This document shows positions 1 to 11,520 of a stretch of 64,000 bases of DNA, one piece after another. A program made the position numbers and the translations under genes. The notes under the pieces are model-generated. The model was not told the DNA's origin and made no database searches. It was given only the letters and a program-made list of their open reading frames with translations. Each line of letters opens with the position of its first letter. Position 1 is the first letter of the stretch. The stretch is from Pelecanus crispus (lineage: Eukaryota; Chordata; Aves; Pelecaniformes; Pelecanidae), in assembly GCF_030463565.1 (NCBI RefSeq), contig NC_134675.1:16637862-16701861 (forward strand). The letters run 5' to 3'.

Positions 1-774
1 ATCAGGAATGGAGGCGAGGAGGGTATATGGATTCGGAACCACAGGGTACACATCTCTAGTTCTCTCATTAACCTCTAATAAATCTTGTACCAATCTATAT
101 TCTTGAGAGTAAGGCTTCTTTAAAGGCCAAATTGGAGTATTAAATTCTGACTGACATTCCCTTAATTGTCCATGCTCTAAAAAAGAATTTATCACAGCTT
201 CTAATCCCTTCCGGGCTTCCAATTTAATAGGGTGTTGTTTCTTTCTTACTGGTTGGGCTCCCGGTTTTAGCTCGATCTTTACTGGAGTCACATTCTTGGC
301 CCGTCCCAGCGTTCCTGATGACCACACTAGGTGTATTACCACATCTATTACTTTGTCTGGAATATCTCCTTCTTCCACTGGATTCTTCTCAGTTAGCAAG
401 CATATCTGGGCTCTCCATGCATTCTCTGGGGGAATACGTAACTGAACAGACTCTTCAAAAAAAGTTAATTTTGCATTTAATTTACAGAGTAAATCCCATC
501 CAAGTAATCGTAAAGGGCATTCTGGCATATAAAGGAATTAATGAGTTAATGTAGTATCTCCAGTCGAGAGCTCCATGGGTTGTAAGAACGGCCTTAAAGT
601 TCTTTTCCCTGTAGCACCAACGCTTACCTTAGTCTTACTTAAGGGTCCCTTAGAACTAGTTACTACGGAATGAGTGGCCCCACTATCAATGAGAAAATCA
701 ACTATTTCATTCCCCAGTTTAACTGGAACCAGAGGATCAGCTAGGGAAGCTTTAATAGATTCCTCCAGTCCTCT
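1..774 (-). pseudogene. class I ERV pro-pol, N-terminal part, cut by window edge
   Basis: Reading down the minus strand from 774, a retropepsin core with an IDSGATHSVV motif appears at about 664-710. A linker and the start of a gamma-type reverse transcriptase follow (an NTPIWPLKK-like block, then VQDL and a VNERTRDVYP block) and run off the window at position 1. The frame is the same as gag and is separated from it by a single TGA (775-777), the arrangement used for stop-codon readthrough in gammaretroviruses. There is one further in-frame TAA in the protease-RT linker (about 540), so this copy is dead. RT palm, RNase H, integrase and any env would lie outside the window to the left. Confidence 0.8.
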
Positions 775-2285
775 TCAGTCCAACCCAATCTCCGCCATTA
801 CCCCAACAGCTTCCTCTACTTCTTTCTCTCTATTATTCGAAAGACGTAGACATTGTCTCTTCCAGTGGCCTTCCTGTTTGCAATAGGCACACTGATTCAT
901 CCCTAAAAGAATTTCACAGTAGCCTCCGCTGTTACCCCCACGACCCCTACCTCTACCTCTAAATGCTCCTTGTACACTTCCTCTGCCTCTTCCCCTTCCT
1001 TGCCCTTCTGTCAGGGTGGCCAGCAAAGAGACCTGCAATTTTGCTGGTCCTCGCCTCTCCTTTTCCTCTACCTCTTCTCTGTTATTATATACTTTATATG
1101 CAATCGATACTAATTGTGAAATTATCATTCTGTCCACACCATCCACTTTCTGCAGTTTCTTCCTAATGTCTGACACTGACTGACCAATAAACAACATATT
1201 AAACAGTTTCATATTACTAGCATCCTCCGGATCCAAAATGGTCCATTTTCGAGCTACTTCACACAGTCTTTCATAAAAAGCAGACGGGGTTTCTTCGTCT
1301 CCTTGTCTTATATCATACAGCTTAGATAAATTTTTGGGCTTCTCTACCCCATTTTGGATTCCATATAGAATTAGTTTTTGATATTCCTTTTCTCTCTTTA
1401 ATCCTTCATCCGTATTAGGGTCCCACCCTGGATCTTCCCTTGGGAGATACGTGTCAGCATTAGGTACTCCTCCATACTGTTGGGCCAGTCCTTCCCTAGC
1501 CTTTTCTGGGATTGCCCTCTTTTCTTCATGGATAAACAAATATTCCAAAAGGGCTTGTATAGCTCCTCAATTAGGATTATGAGTCATCATCTCAGTCTTA
1601 ACAGTGCTATACATCCCCTCTGGATTATTCCAGTAAGACCTGACTGCCTGTTTCCAATTTAATAAGTCAGAAGTGGTAAATGGTAAATGTACATATACTG
1701 GTGCTCCTTCGGGTCCTACCACCTGCCTAAGAGGAGCCAGGTCTCCTTCTCTGTCCCCTAGTCCTTCCAGATACAGGGCTAGTGATTCCATTTTTCTCCT
1801 CACTTGTAGAATCCGGTTCTACTCATTTTGGAGGGGCTACCAAAAGCCGAGTATCTTCCTCCATGTCTTCTGAGCTGGTTTTTTCCATTTTGTAGTTATT
1901 ACAGCACAAATTCCCTTTTTCTTTTTTTTCCCTTATTTTTGGTTAAAGAATATATTTCACTTTGATGCTTCGAACCTACCAGACCACATTTCTTTCTAAC
2001 ATCCCAATCATTTCTTAACACAAAGAACAAATCGACATATGGTACCTCATCCCATTTCTCATTTCTTCGACAAAACAACATTAATTGTAATATAGTGTTA
2101 TATTTCAAAGACCCATTCTCAGGCCATTTTTCACCATACTCCAATTGATATTGTGGCCACCAATGATTACAATACTGTTTTAATTTGTCTCTAGTCATGA
2201 GGTCCCCTCCAAATTTACTCCAATTCTTTAGGATGGATCCTAAGGGACAACAAAGAGGAGCCTCCTTGGAAGCAGTGGAACCCAT
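775..2285 (-). pseudogene. gag: class I ERV gag (MA-CA-NC), broken
   Basis: Gag of a gamma-like retrovirus. It starts at 2285 with MGSTAS, a myristoylation-type N-terminus of a matrix domain. Capsid sequence occupies about 1803-1000, and an Arg/Gly-rich stretch leads to one CCHC zinc knuckle (CAYCKQEGHWKRQC, about 862-903). The reading is interrupted between matrix and capsid (about 1803-1899). An in-frame TGA near 1582 lies where the sister copy at 28.0 kb has Trp, so TGG to TGA is the likely lesion. Gag would act in particle assembly and RNA packaging; this copy cannot make the full product. Confidence 0.85.
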
Positions 2286-2550
2286 TTCGGTACCAAAAAG
2301 AATTTTTCAACCCAACGTTTCATACACCAAAGTTCCAAATACAAAATGAGGGATTTCCTCCCTACGTTACTAATACAACATGTAGAAACAAAACTATGCT
2401 GTTGCTGCTACTGTTGTGTTGCTTACCGCCTGACTGCAGGAAAGGAGCTGATGGAGTCTCCAATCAATAGGTTGGTGCGCACTGGAGTCCCGTCGGACCG
2501 CTTCTCCCCATCGGGTACAGCAAGACAATCCAGGCAAGGCTGTTAGCACA

Positions 2551-2568
2551 GTCCCATTTGGGGTGCCA
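2551..2568 (-). other. primer binding site of the class I ERV
   Basis: On the minus strand the sequence TGGCACCCCAAATGGGAC begins six bases inside the LTR end. It starts with the TGG that pairs with a tRNA CCA end. I could not assign the tRNA. The leader from here to the gag start (2286-2550) has no recognisable gene. Confidence 0.55.
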
Positions 2569-2573
2569 GAAAC

Positions 2574-3118
2574 TGTTTTCCCAAAAGCGGGGTCATTCAC
2601 CCAGTGTGCAATACACAGAGAGCATACACACAGAGCAGAGGTATTTTATTTAATTCATTTCTGCACAGAGATGGGTGCTAGGTGGTAATTCCACAAAGCT
2701 AGCACACCACACACAGGAACCACAATGTATTTATCCCCTTACATGATTAGTAAACACCCACCCAAATTTATGTTCATTGGTCAGTAATTACCATCCCATC
2801 TGCTGTTGGTTAACTATATTTAAATTAGCCTCGCTTGCTACGTAAATTGACACGCATGCTCCTTATGGGGGGGGGGCAAGTCCTTTCCATCTTGAGTCGG
2901 TGGTCTTGATCTCCCCCTGCCGCTTTTACCTTTCCCCCAGTTACCGTGCTTCAGCAATCATCCAGTTTTTCGGCACCTTCTGGGGCAGGATGTTCCCCTT
3001 TATCATTTTCTCCGTTCCCCTTCAAGGTTATAGCCACCAGTTCTTTTCATAGTTAATTGATAGAGTAAATACTTCCTTATTTCTTTGCTCCTCCCTTCAA
3101 CCACCAGATCCTGTTACA
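2574..3118 (-). repeat. 5' LTR of the class I ERV (LTR-C family)
   Basis: In minus-strand orientation the element begins TGTAACAGG at 3118 and ends AAAACA at 2574, about 545 bp. It contains a TATA-like ataaata, a shared block 'gctagcacccatctctgcgc' just downstream of it, and an AATAAA before the terminus. The same blocks recur in the solo LTRs at 6.4, 30.3, 48.5 and 49.1 kb. It sits directly upstream of the primer site and gag, so it is the 5' LTR. The homopolymer of G at about 2871-2877 is also shared by the family. Confidence 0.75.
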
Positions 3119-4263
3119 CATGGTTCATTGTTTTGCTCAGCAGAAAATTCCATTTTCTGCGGTATATCACGTCAGTGCTGCATATGGGACTGCTGGACCC
3201 AACATGACAGTCACCCCAGCTGGGTGAAAGCAACTTATCCCTCACATACCATTGCCTAGAGGGGACGCTGCCTCCCTCCCAAATTATACAAACATCAGAG
3301 AAAGTAGTTTCTGAAGGAGTAATAAACTGAATTCCACTTTTGTGTACACAGTCTGTCTCTCTTGCTAGGCCCAGCCAAAGTAGCTCAGTCAGTGCCAGAG
3401 CTAGAGGGAACACCTTGTCCCCAGACTGACTGGTCCATTGCCTTACATCAAATCACATGGCTCAGCTTTACATATCTCAGGGCCAGGGACAGCAGCACAA
3501 TTTCTGAGCACTGGGGCCCAAGAGTAGCTCAGCAAGAGAGAAGGAGGGATGCCCCAGGGGGCAGATGCCAGCTGCAGGTGCAGCAGGGAGGTAGGCGAGT
3601 GTTGCCCAGGCCCAGAAGGCAGCACTTCAAATCCTGTGAGTGGCTGTACCTGCTCTTTGCACTGCTTCCTTGAGGAGCAAAGAGATATCCCACAGTAGAA
3701 ATGAAAGTTTCAGAAGGAGGTGGAGTATGGCAAAGAGAAGGCCAAATCCACATGCAGGACCAGCTTTAGAGCAGAAGTCAGCTACCTTCAGCATAGGCAT
3801 GGATACACCAACTGGATGTCAAAAGTAATCAAAGGATGTGAAAATGCACTGAATAACACGTTACTCACTTGTTGTATTTGTGAAACCCCCCCATCCTATC
3901 AGATAGTGCTGGGTGGCACTTCATTCAGCAAAAGAGTAATAAGTTACCTCACATTTAAACTGGGTTAAGAATATGCCCACTGCAAGGACTACGCAGCACC
4001 TGGGAGAGGCAAAGGCTGTCTCTATAAAGTCCTTAAGAAGCAATTAAGAAAAGCAAACCTATTGTTGAGGTCAAGCAAAAGTTTGCACCTCCACTAGAAA
4101 ATATGCAGAAGACCAGAAAAAACAAATCTTTATACTAATATATAAATTCTTTATACTAATGGCTGTGTTGATGTAGCTGTGATGGTATAAGGATAAAAGC
4201 AGCCAAGGTTTGTCAGTAGATGCAGTATCTTTTATTAGATTAGGACATGAAGAAGGGCATATA
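3119..4263. other. no gene recognised
   Basis: Unique-looking sequence flanking the class I provirus. Short open frames here have no recognisable motif, and I see no splice-flanked exon or repeat family that I can name. Confidence 0.5.
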
Positions 4264-4709
4264 TCATAGAATCATAGAATCATAGAATCATAGAATGCTT
4301 TGGGTTGGAAGGGACCTTTAGAGGTCATCTAGCCCAACCCCCCTGCAGTGAGCAGGGACAGCTTTAACCAGATCAGGTTGCTCAGAGCCCCGTCCAACCT
4401 GACCTTGAATGTTGCCAGGGATGGGGCCTCCACTACCTCTCTGGGCAACCTGTTCCAGTGATTGACCACCCTCATTGTAAAAAATTTCTTTCTTATGTCT
4501 AGTCTAAATCTATTCTTCTTTAGTTTAAATCCATTATTCCTTGTCCTGTCACAACAGGCCTTATTAAAAAGATTCTCCCCATCTTTTCTGTAGGCCCCCT
4601 TTAAGTACTGGAAGACTATATGCCTGAAAGACTGCCTGTTTTTTCCAAGTATAGCAGTCAATCTAGTAAAAGACATTACCTCTGCAGACAAACTTTGCCT
4701 CATTTTCAT
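4264..4709 (-). repeat. CR1 LINE 3' end
   Basis: A 5'-truncated CR1 retrotransposon in reverse orientation. On the plus strand it begins with the tail repeats ATCATAGA and then a 'gctttgggttggaagggacc' type 3' end. The minus strand encodes the ORF2 C-terminus, including the [16 protein letters not shown] block, with the CR1-typical DIRKKFF segment before it. The same 3' end is present at 36.6 and 39.3 kb. Confidence 0.92.
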
Positions 4710-4721
4710 TACACTATAGAG

Positions 4722-4792
<71 letters not shown>
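4722..4792. repeat. (TTTC)n microsatellite
   Basis: About 17 near-perfect copies of CTTT directly beside the truncated end of the CR1. The open frame of repeating Phe-Leu-Ser residues through it is an artefact of the repeat. Confidence 0.97.
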
Positions 4793-6372
4793 GCCAGGCT
4801 TGCTTATACTAAAAAGACCTACTGTCTGTGTACAACATTGATCTAAAATTGCTTTAATATTATCCCAGAATGGAGGGAGGAGGTCCTCTACTATAACATC
4901 TTTCTCTCACAACAAACCACCACAAGTCATTAGTCTGTACTGAAACTGTGCTGGAAACAAACTAAAACAATAGATTCAGAGTATAACATATTCATGTGCT
5001 TGCCATATGCCTATAGTGCAAGCACTGCCAGGTCTACACACAGTTATTCAATATTAAAAGAATGTTATTCAACTTTTACTGAAATTCCATCAGTAAGATG
5101 AGTTTCTATAATCCAGATGTGATCAGTGACATGGTTTAATAACAGAGGCAACTCTGGAAATCAAGGTGATTATCAACATACAGGCCATCCACTCAGTGCC
5201 ATCCATTTGGATCTGCCAAATAGAACAGGAAGAAAAACTGTGGAGACATATTGTCACTTTATTTATTGATCTTTTTATTTATTTACAATGTGGGGGGGGC
5301 TTTAGAGGAAGAAATTTGTCTTTTAAAGCCTGGGTCTATAAAATCAAAATGTGGGGATAGTTAGATACTGTTCTGCGAATGTTTGTGTCAGACACCGAAC
5401 GCTTCTGCTGTTTCTTTGTGTGGAATATATCATTAAACATCCTCCTGTGCTACATTTTCCTGGAGGAAAACAGTCCCAGAACAGTAATAGGAAGAAATAA
5501 AATTGTTAGGTTATGTGATAAAAGGACAGACTGCGCTGATCAGGCATAGGGCATAGCCAGACAAACGTACGGACCAGCCAACTATTTACATGTGGCCTTT
5601 TTATCCCCTTGTGTCTCTATTTTCCCACTCTTGTTCCTCCCCAAATCATCTAAATCCATCCCTTTCCCTGCCTCTGGTTTGTCCCCTAAGCATCCCATAG
5701 TAAATCCTGTGCAATCCTGACATACTCTTCCTCTGCATCCCATAATGTGTCCCACACCCCTAGGCAGCAACCCCCCTCAGTCCAAAAGGTGTTCCTGTGT
5801 TGACTCATCTTGATGGGTTCCACACCTGGACAATGGGGCTGATGGCTCTCCTGGGATGGCCCTGTGAGGGGTCCAGACAGGGTGTCCTCTGAGTCCTTAA
5901 TTTGGATTACTATCTGCCATTGTGCCCTCTGGGCTTGTGGAGATGGGCCTTTGATGTGCTGATGGCTCCTGAGATGGACCTGGGAGCAACCAGGGCAGGG
6001 TATTATTTGGGCTCCCCTGTCTGCCAGTGTCTGTCTGAGCTCCTTTGTGGGTGTGCAGATGAGCTTTTATCACATAACGGAACAACATTTAGAACCAAGG
6101 TGGGGTTACCATAAACTGTCAAAATTAGGAGACACAGTTAAACATGAAACTGCCCTAATGCTATCAGAGCCATACACCCAAAGAGCTTATTTAAGAGGCT
6201 CAGATGAACAGATTTATTTTAAAAGGGAAAGCTCACATCTCAAAGCAGTATTTCTCAAAAGTGCAGCATTACTACCATTGTCATGCCATGGGAGAACCTG
6301 CTGAGTGGGGCAGGCCACACAACTTCTTGCAGAGAGCAACACGGGTGACATATCTTCGACCCATTCTCACTG
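4793..6372. other. no gene recognised
   Basis: AT-rich to mixed sequence between the microsatellite and a solo LTR. A slightly GC-richer part at 5.75-6.06 kb has repeated 'gatggctcctgagatgg'-like phrases but no convincing repeat unit, exon or RNA gene. Confidence 0.5.
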
Positions 6373-6927
6373 TGTTGTCCCAAATAGGGCTCGTTTACCC
6401 GGTGTGCAATAAGCCAATCTTCACACACTGAGACAAGATATCGTTTTATTCTCAAAGTTGTGCAAGTTTGGGTGCTAGGTGGTAATTCCACAAAGCTAGC
6501 ACACCTACCAAAGTTTTCTCTAACTTTTATACATTACAATTAACACACCACACCTATCTACTACATAATCATTAAATTAGCCAAGCATACTTGTCTCTTA
6601 CTGGTTCATATCTTCTTCGCTTAAATATAAAGGTACAGTATGATTTTAACTTACTACGCATGCTCAAGGAGAGTGGGGGGGTAGTCTCTCTAGTTTTTAA
6701 TTGAGTCGATGGTCACAATCTCCCCCTGCCGAAATTACCTTTCCCCTACTTTCCTTCTTGGCAGATCCTTAGTAACTCTTCATGGTTTACTAATCAAGAC
6801 AATAATACATCACCTTGTGTCCTGTTCCTGGACAATTTGTCATTAGCAATCTATTAACCAAACAAAAGCATAGATAGGGTAGGGCTTTACAATGGACATT
6901 CTATAGCAGCATCAGCTTTGGATAACA
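6373..6927 (-). mobile_element. solo LTR, LTR-C family
   Basis: Plus-strand limits are TGTTGTCC at 6373 and GGATAACA at 6927, an inverted-repeat pair also found at the ends of the copy at 48.5 kb. Shared internal blocks are 'gtgctaggtggtaattccac' near 6472, 'atctccccctgccg' near 6718 and 'agggtagggctttacaatgg' near 6876. No primer site or coding sequence adjoins it. I see no matching target duplication because the right side passes directly into a truncated LTR-B. Confidence 0.8.
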
Positions 6928-7528
6928 GCAGGACCTGTGGACCCGTGGAGAGAGGAGCCCACGCTGGAGCAGGTTTCCTGGCAGGACTTGTGACCCCGTG
7001 GGGGACCCACACTGGAGCAGTTCGTGAAGAACTGCAGCCCATGGGAAGGGCCCACATTGGAGAAGTCCGTGGAGGACTGCCTCCCGTGGGAAGGGACCCC
7101 ATGCTGGAGCAGGGGAAGAGTGTGAGGAGTCCTGTCCCTAAGGAGGAAGGAGTGGCAGAGACGACACGTGATGAACTTGACCGCAACCCCCATTCCCCAT
7201 CCCCCTGCGCCACTCGGGGGGAGGAGGGAGAGAAAAATGGGAGTAAAGTTAAGCCCGGGAAGAAGGGAGGGGTAGGGGGAAGGTGTTTTTTTAAGATTTG
7301 GTTTTATTTCTCATTATCCTTTTCTGATTTCATTGGTAATAAATTAAACTAATTTCCCCAAGTCGAGTCTGTTTTGCCTGTGACAGTAATTGGTGAGTGA
7401 TCTCTCCCTGCCCTTATCTTGACCTACAAGCTTTTCATGATATTTTCTCTCCCCTGTCCATTTGAGGAGGGGATTGATAGAGTGGCTTTGGTGGGTACCT
7501 GGCATCCCGCCAGGGTCAACCCACCACA
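6928..7528 (+). mobile_element. LTR-B, 5'-truncated
   Basis: It starts inside the 45-bp repeat block of LTR-B ('ccacgctggagcagg' phrases). It then runs through the purine-rich section, the 'aataaattaaactaatttcc' polyadenylation region and the terminal 'ggcatcc..ccagggtcaacccaccaca'. The first half of the LTR is missing and the break coincides with the end of the LTR-C copy, so the two are fused rather than simply adjacent. Confidence 0.8.
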
Positions 7529-7871
7529 CCCTCCAAACCTCTTTTGCAGCCAGGTCCACTCCTCCCTCTTCTGCTCTGTCAACCCTCTCCCCAGCCACCT
7601 CTTGTCTCCAGATTTCCTCCCTCTCCACTGGATGCCTCCTTATAATGTATACCTTCCTTCCGTAGAAGGCCCAGTTTCCAGATGAAGAAGACATTTGGCC
7701 ATTGGAAAATACAGGAGAGAAGAGAGAAACTAGATAAAGATGGACCCTCAATTAAAGGTAATTATTGTTGGACTAACATTAGGAGGAAAAATTTGATTTA
7801 TCTTCATCTCAAAGGGACTTTAACTTTCCCAGATATTTGTCCCATCCAAGCACCAAGGCAAACTAAGGAAA
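7529..7871. other. no gene recognised
   Basis: About 340 bp of unique sequence between two LTRs, rich in C and T at its left side. Nothing recognisable. Confidence 0.5.
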
Positions 7872-8437
7872 TGTCCTGGTTTTGGCTGGGATAGAGTTAA
7901 TTTTCTTCCTAGTAGCTGGCATAGTGCTGTGTTTTGGATTTAGTAGGAGAAGAATGTTGAAAACACGCTGATGTTTTTAGTTGTTGCTGAGTACTGCTTA
8001 TGCCAGTCAAGGACTTTTCAGCTTCCCATGCTCTGCCAGGTGCACAAGAAACTGGGAGGGGGCACAGCCAGAATAGTTGATCCAAACTGACCAAAGGGCT
8101 ATTCCATACCATATGACGTCATGCTCAGTATATAAACTGGGGGGGGGTTGGCTGGGGAGCAGCGATCGCTGCTCGGGAACTGTCTGGGTATCGGTCGGCG
8201 GGTGGTGAGCAATTGCATTGTGCATCACTTGCTTTGTATATTATTATTATTATCATTATTATCTTGTTATTATTATCATTACTATTTACTTTATTTCAAT
8301 TATTAAACTGTTCTTATCTCAACCCAGGAGTTTTCTCATTCTTACTCCTCCGATTCTCTCCCCCATCCCATCGGGGTAGGGGGAGTGAGCAAGCGGCTGC
8401 GTGGTGCTGAGTTGCTGGCTGGGGCTAAACCACAACA
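7872..8437 (+). mobile_element. solo LTR, LTR-A family
   Basis: A complete LTR-A of 566 bp, TGTCCTGG to CCACAACA. It keeps a perfect CRE (TGACGTCA, 8114-8121) followed by TATATAAA (8129-8136). Next come the palindrome GAGCAGCGATCGCTGCTC just after the expected transcription start, a TTA/ATT-rich tract, ATTAAA, and the 'aacccaggag' to 'ctggggctaaacc' terminus. It matches both LTRs of the provirus at 17.4-24.3 kb. No target duplication is visible. Confidence 0.88.
8114..8136 (+). promoter_or_regulatory. CRE plus TATA core promoter of LTR-A
   Basis: A palindromic CREB/ATF site TGACGTCA lies 7 bp upstream of TATATAAA. The pair recurs at the same place in the other LTR-A copies; in several the CpG has decayed to TGATGTCA (for example 17627, 27179, 44450). 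Confidence 0.7.
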
Positions 8438-9838
8438 GCTGGAAAACCCGACAATCCAGCAGAAAGTCCTGGTTTTCATACACCTCACAACAGCATGCTG
8501 TCCACATTCATAACTTCCAAAAGAGTCAGCTGGGCATGCTCACACCAAAAGCCCGCTAATGTCAACACAATACTGAAGAAGGATCAACACTACAGGAGAT
8601 CAGCCCATGGGGCACACCTGGTTCTGGTTTATGTCTGCTCTGCTTACAGACTTTGGTCTAAATCTCCTGTATTGTTCTGTTCCTATCTACAGGCTAACAT
8701 ATGGCTAGGAGACAGATCATCTAACTGTTTTATGGGCTCTTATCTTTTGCTTTGCTCCACACAAGCAGATATATTTCTAGATTTTGCTCTGGGAGAGCGC
8801 ACAATGGTATAAGTGACATTAGGTAAATAAAATACTTTTTTTTTTTCTTTGAAGAACATGAAAAAATGTTGTATACCTTTTTGCTGATCAAAGGTGGTTA
8901 TATTGCCCTTTTTGTTATAGATTACTGTTTTATTAATCTAATATTTACAGCATTTAAGGCTGCTTTAATCTGTCACTCAAACTTCTTATTTTGTCTGGCT
9001 ATTGCTTAACCTCTGCTTTGACCAGTAAGATTTAGTGTGAAAGTGCAACTGTGTGTTTACGCTTCCTTTATATTCTAGTCTGGGTTTTCACTTGCATCAC
9101 CTTTCTAATCCACTCCACTCCCCATTCTCCAGCCTACATATATCAGTAGAGCAACACTGATGATTTAAGATTATATTAAACATTTCACTTGAAATAGAAT
9201 TTAAATCTCTCAGATACTACCAGAATGTCATTCTCCCTCATGCACAGGGGAACAGCACCAGACATGCACATGGGAGACAGAAAAGTAGCGAGAACTAAGT
9301 TGAAAAAGGAATTGAATTATGTAATTAGCAGCCAGAGAGGTTGGAGTTCCCCAGGCAGACTGGCAACTGCAAAGTGCCTGGAGGCTTTTCTAGGCAAAGT
9401 CAAGGTAGCAAAGGTCTTGGCGCAAGGCTCCATGCTGGCCTCAGCAAGTCAGTCGAACAGTCACACACATACCTCTCAGCATTGTTTATTAAGCGCTTCA
9501 TCCTAAATCACCTTGAATTGAAAAGTCCAGGTCTGACTTTATAAAAATGTAAATGGAATTGAGTCCATGTGAGAGTTACAAGACAAGCAAAGCTTGTAAC
9601 TTGAGTCAGTTTAAGTCATCTGAGGGCATAATATCTGTTTTAAATATGTAAGTTCTGATTCCCTAATATTTTGCTGTAAAGCATCCAAGTTAGCTTAGCC
9701 AACTACAGGAACCCATCCCAGTGGACCAAGAGGCAGGGAAGGTTTGCTGCAGCTACAGCTATGCCTGCTTCTTCTCTTGTACTTCTTTGATCTCTGGCAC
9801 TAGAGTGGCTCATCCTGCAAAATGGCTTCTTGATTTCC
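8438..9838. other. no gene recognised
   Basis: Unique AT-rich sequence. A frame at 9225-9506 has no domain signature. No exon-like segment with flanking splice sites stood out. Confidence 0.5.
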
Positions 9839-11520
9839 TGTCGTGGTTTAGCCCCAGCCAGCAACTAAGCACCAGGCAGCCGCTCGCTCACTCCCCCTAC
9901 CCCGATGGGATGGGGGAGAGAATCGGAGGAGTAAGAGTGAGAAACACTGCTGGGTTGAGATAAGAACAGTTTAATAATTGAAATAAGGTAAAAATAATAA
10001 TGATAATAATAACAATATAATAATGATAATAATAATAATGATATACGAAGCAAGTGATGCACAATGCAATTGCTCACCACCCGCCAACTGATACCCAGAC
10101 AGTTCCCGAGCAGCGATTGCTGCTCCCTGGCCAACCCCCCGCAGTTTATATACTGAGCATGACGTCATATGGTATGGAATAGCCCTTTGGTCAGTTTGGA
10201 TCAACTATCCTGGCTGTGCCCCCTCCCAGTTTCTTGTGCACCTGGCAGAGCCTGGGAAGCTGAAAAGTCCTTGACTTTCGTATAGGACTCCATACAGCAG
10301 CTTTCCACCTTAGATGCTTTCCCACAAGACGACAGGACCCATCAGTGAACAGGGCATATTGCTTCTCATTTTCTGGCAATTTATTATACAGTGGGGCCTC
10401 TTCAGCACGTGTCACCTCCTCTTCTGGTGATATTCTAAGGTTTTTTCCTTCTGGCCAGTCCATGATCACTTCCAAGATTCCTGGGCGACTGGGATTTCCT
10501 ATTTGAGCCCGTTGTGTGATCAATGCAACCCACTTACTCCACGTAGCATCAGTTGCATGATGTGTAGAGGGGACCCTCCCTTTGAACATCCAGCCCAGCA
10601 CCGGCAGTCGGGGTGCCAGCAGGAGCTGTGCTTCAGTACCAACCACTTCCGAAGCAGCTCGGACCCCTTCATATGCTGCCAATATCTCTTTCTCAGTTGG
10701 AGTATAGCGGGCTTCGGATCCTCTGTATCCCCGACTCCAAAACCCTAGGGGTCGACCTCGAGTGTCCCCTGGTGCTTTCTGCCAAAGGCTCCAGGTAGGG
10801 CCATTCTCCCCGGCTGCGGTGTAGAGCACATTTTTAATATCCTGCCCTGCCCGGACTGGCCCAAGGGCTACTGCATGAACTACCTCCCGTTTAATTTGTT
10901 CAAAGGCTTGTTGTTGCTCAGGGCCCCATTTGAAATCGTTCTTCTTCCGGGTCACTTGATAGAGAGGGCTTACGATCAGACTGCAATTTGGAATATGCAT
11001 TCTCCAGAAACCCACAACGCCTAAGAAGGCTTGTGTTTCCTTTTTGCTAGTTGGTGGGGACATAGCTGTTATTTTGTTGATCACATCCATTGGGATCTGA
11101 CGACGTCCATCTTGCCATTTTATTCCTAAAAACTGGATCTCCTGTGCAGGTCCCTTGACCTTACTCTGTTTTATGGCAAAACCAGCCTTCAGAAGGATTT
11201 GGACTATTTTCTTTCCCTTCTCAAAAACTTCTTCTGCTGTGTTGCCCCATACGAGGATGTCATCAATGTACTGCAGATGTTCTGGAGCTTCACCCTGTTC
11301 CAGTGCTGTCTGGATCAGTCCATGGCAAATGGTGGGGCTGTGCTTCCACCCCTGGGGCAGTCGGTTCCAGGCAATCGCTGCTCCCCGGCCAACCCCCCCC
11401 CCCCCCCCAGTTTATATACTGAGCATGACGTCATATGGTATGGAATAGCCCTTTGGTCAGTTTGGATCAACTATTCTGGCTGTGTAAGAAAATTAACTCT
11501 ATCCCAGCCGAAACCAGGAC
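9839..11520 (-). mobile_element. ERVL-like provirus reduced to LTR-pol-LTR
   Basis: A minus-strand deletion derivative. The 3' LTR-A occupies 9839-10274 but lacks its first part. A 1.1-kb pol fragment occupies 10275-11370, and the right end (11371-11520) is LTR-A with a large internal loss. Primer site, gag, protease, most of RT and all of integrase are gone. Both joins are abrupt, within LTR and within pol, with at most a few bases of microhomology. The left LTR piece carries TGACGTCA and a TATA box like other LTR-A copies. Confidence 0.82.
10275..11370 (-). pseudogene. pol: ERVL-like pol fragment (RT C-terminal half to start of RNase H)
   Basis: Minus-strand reading gives, in order, an LPQGWKHSPTICH block (RT), the YIDDILVWG catalytic loop, RT thumb/connection, and the beginning of RNase H with the LFTDGSC motif near 10340. 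It is open for about 299 codons from 11090 and runs over the junction into LTR sequence, so its C-terminal 30 or so residues are not retroviral protein. It is very close in sequence to the same part of the provirus at 20.9-21.9 kb. Confidence 0.85.

Noticed and set aside
2346..2600. Small frames on both strands between gag and the LTR
   Set aside because: They lie in the ERV leader and primer region and shadow each other.
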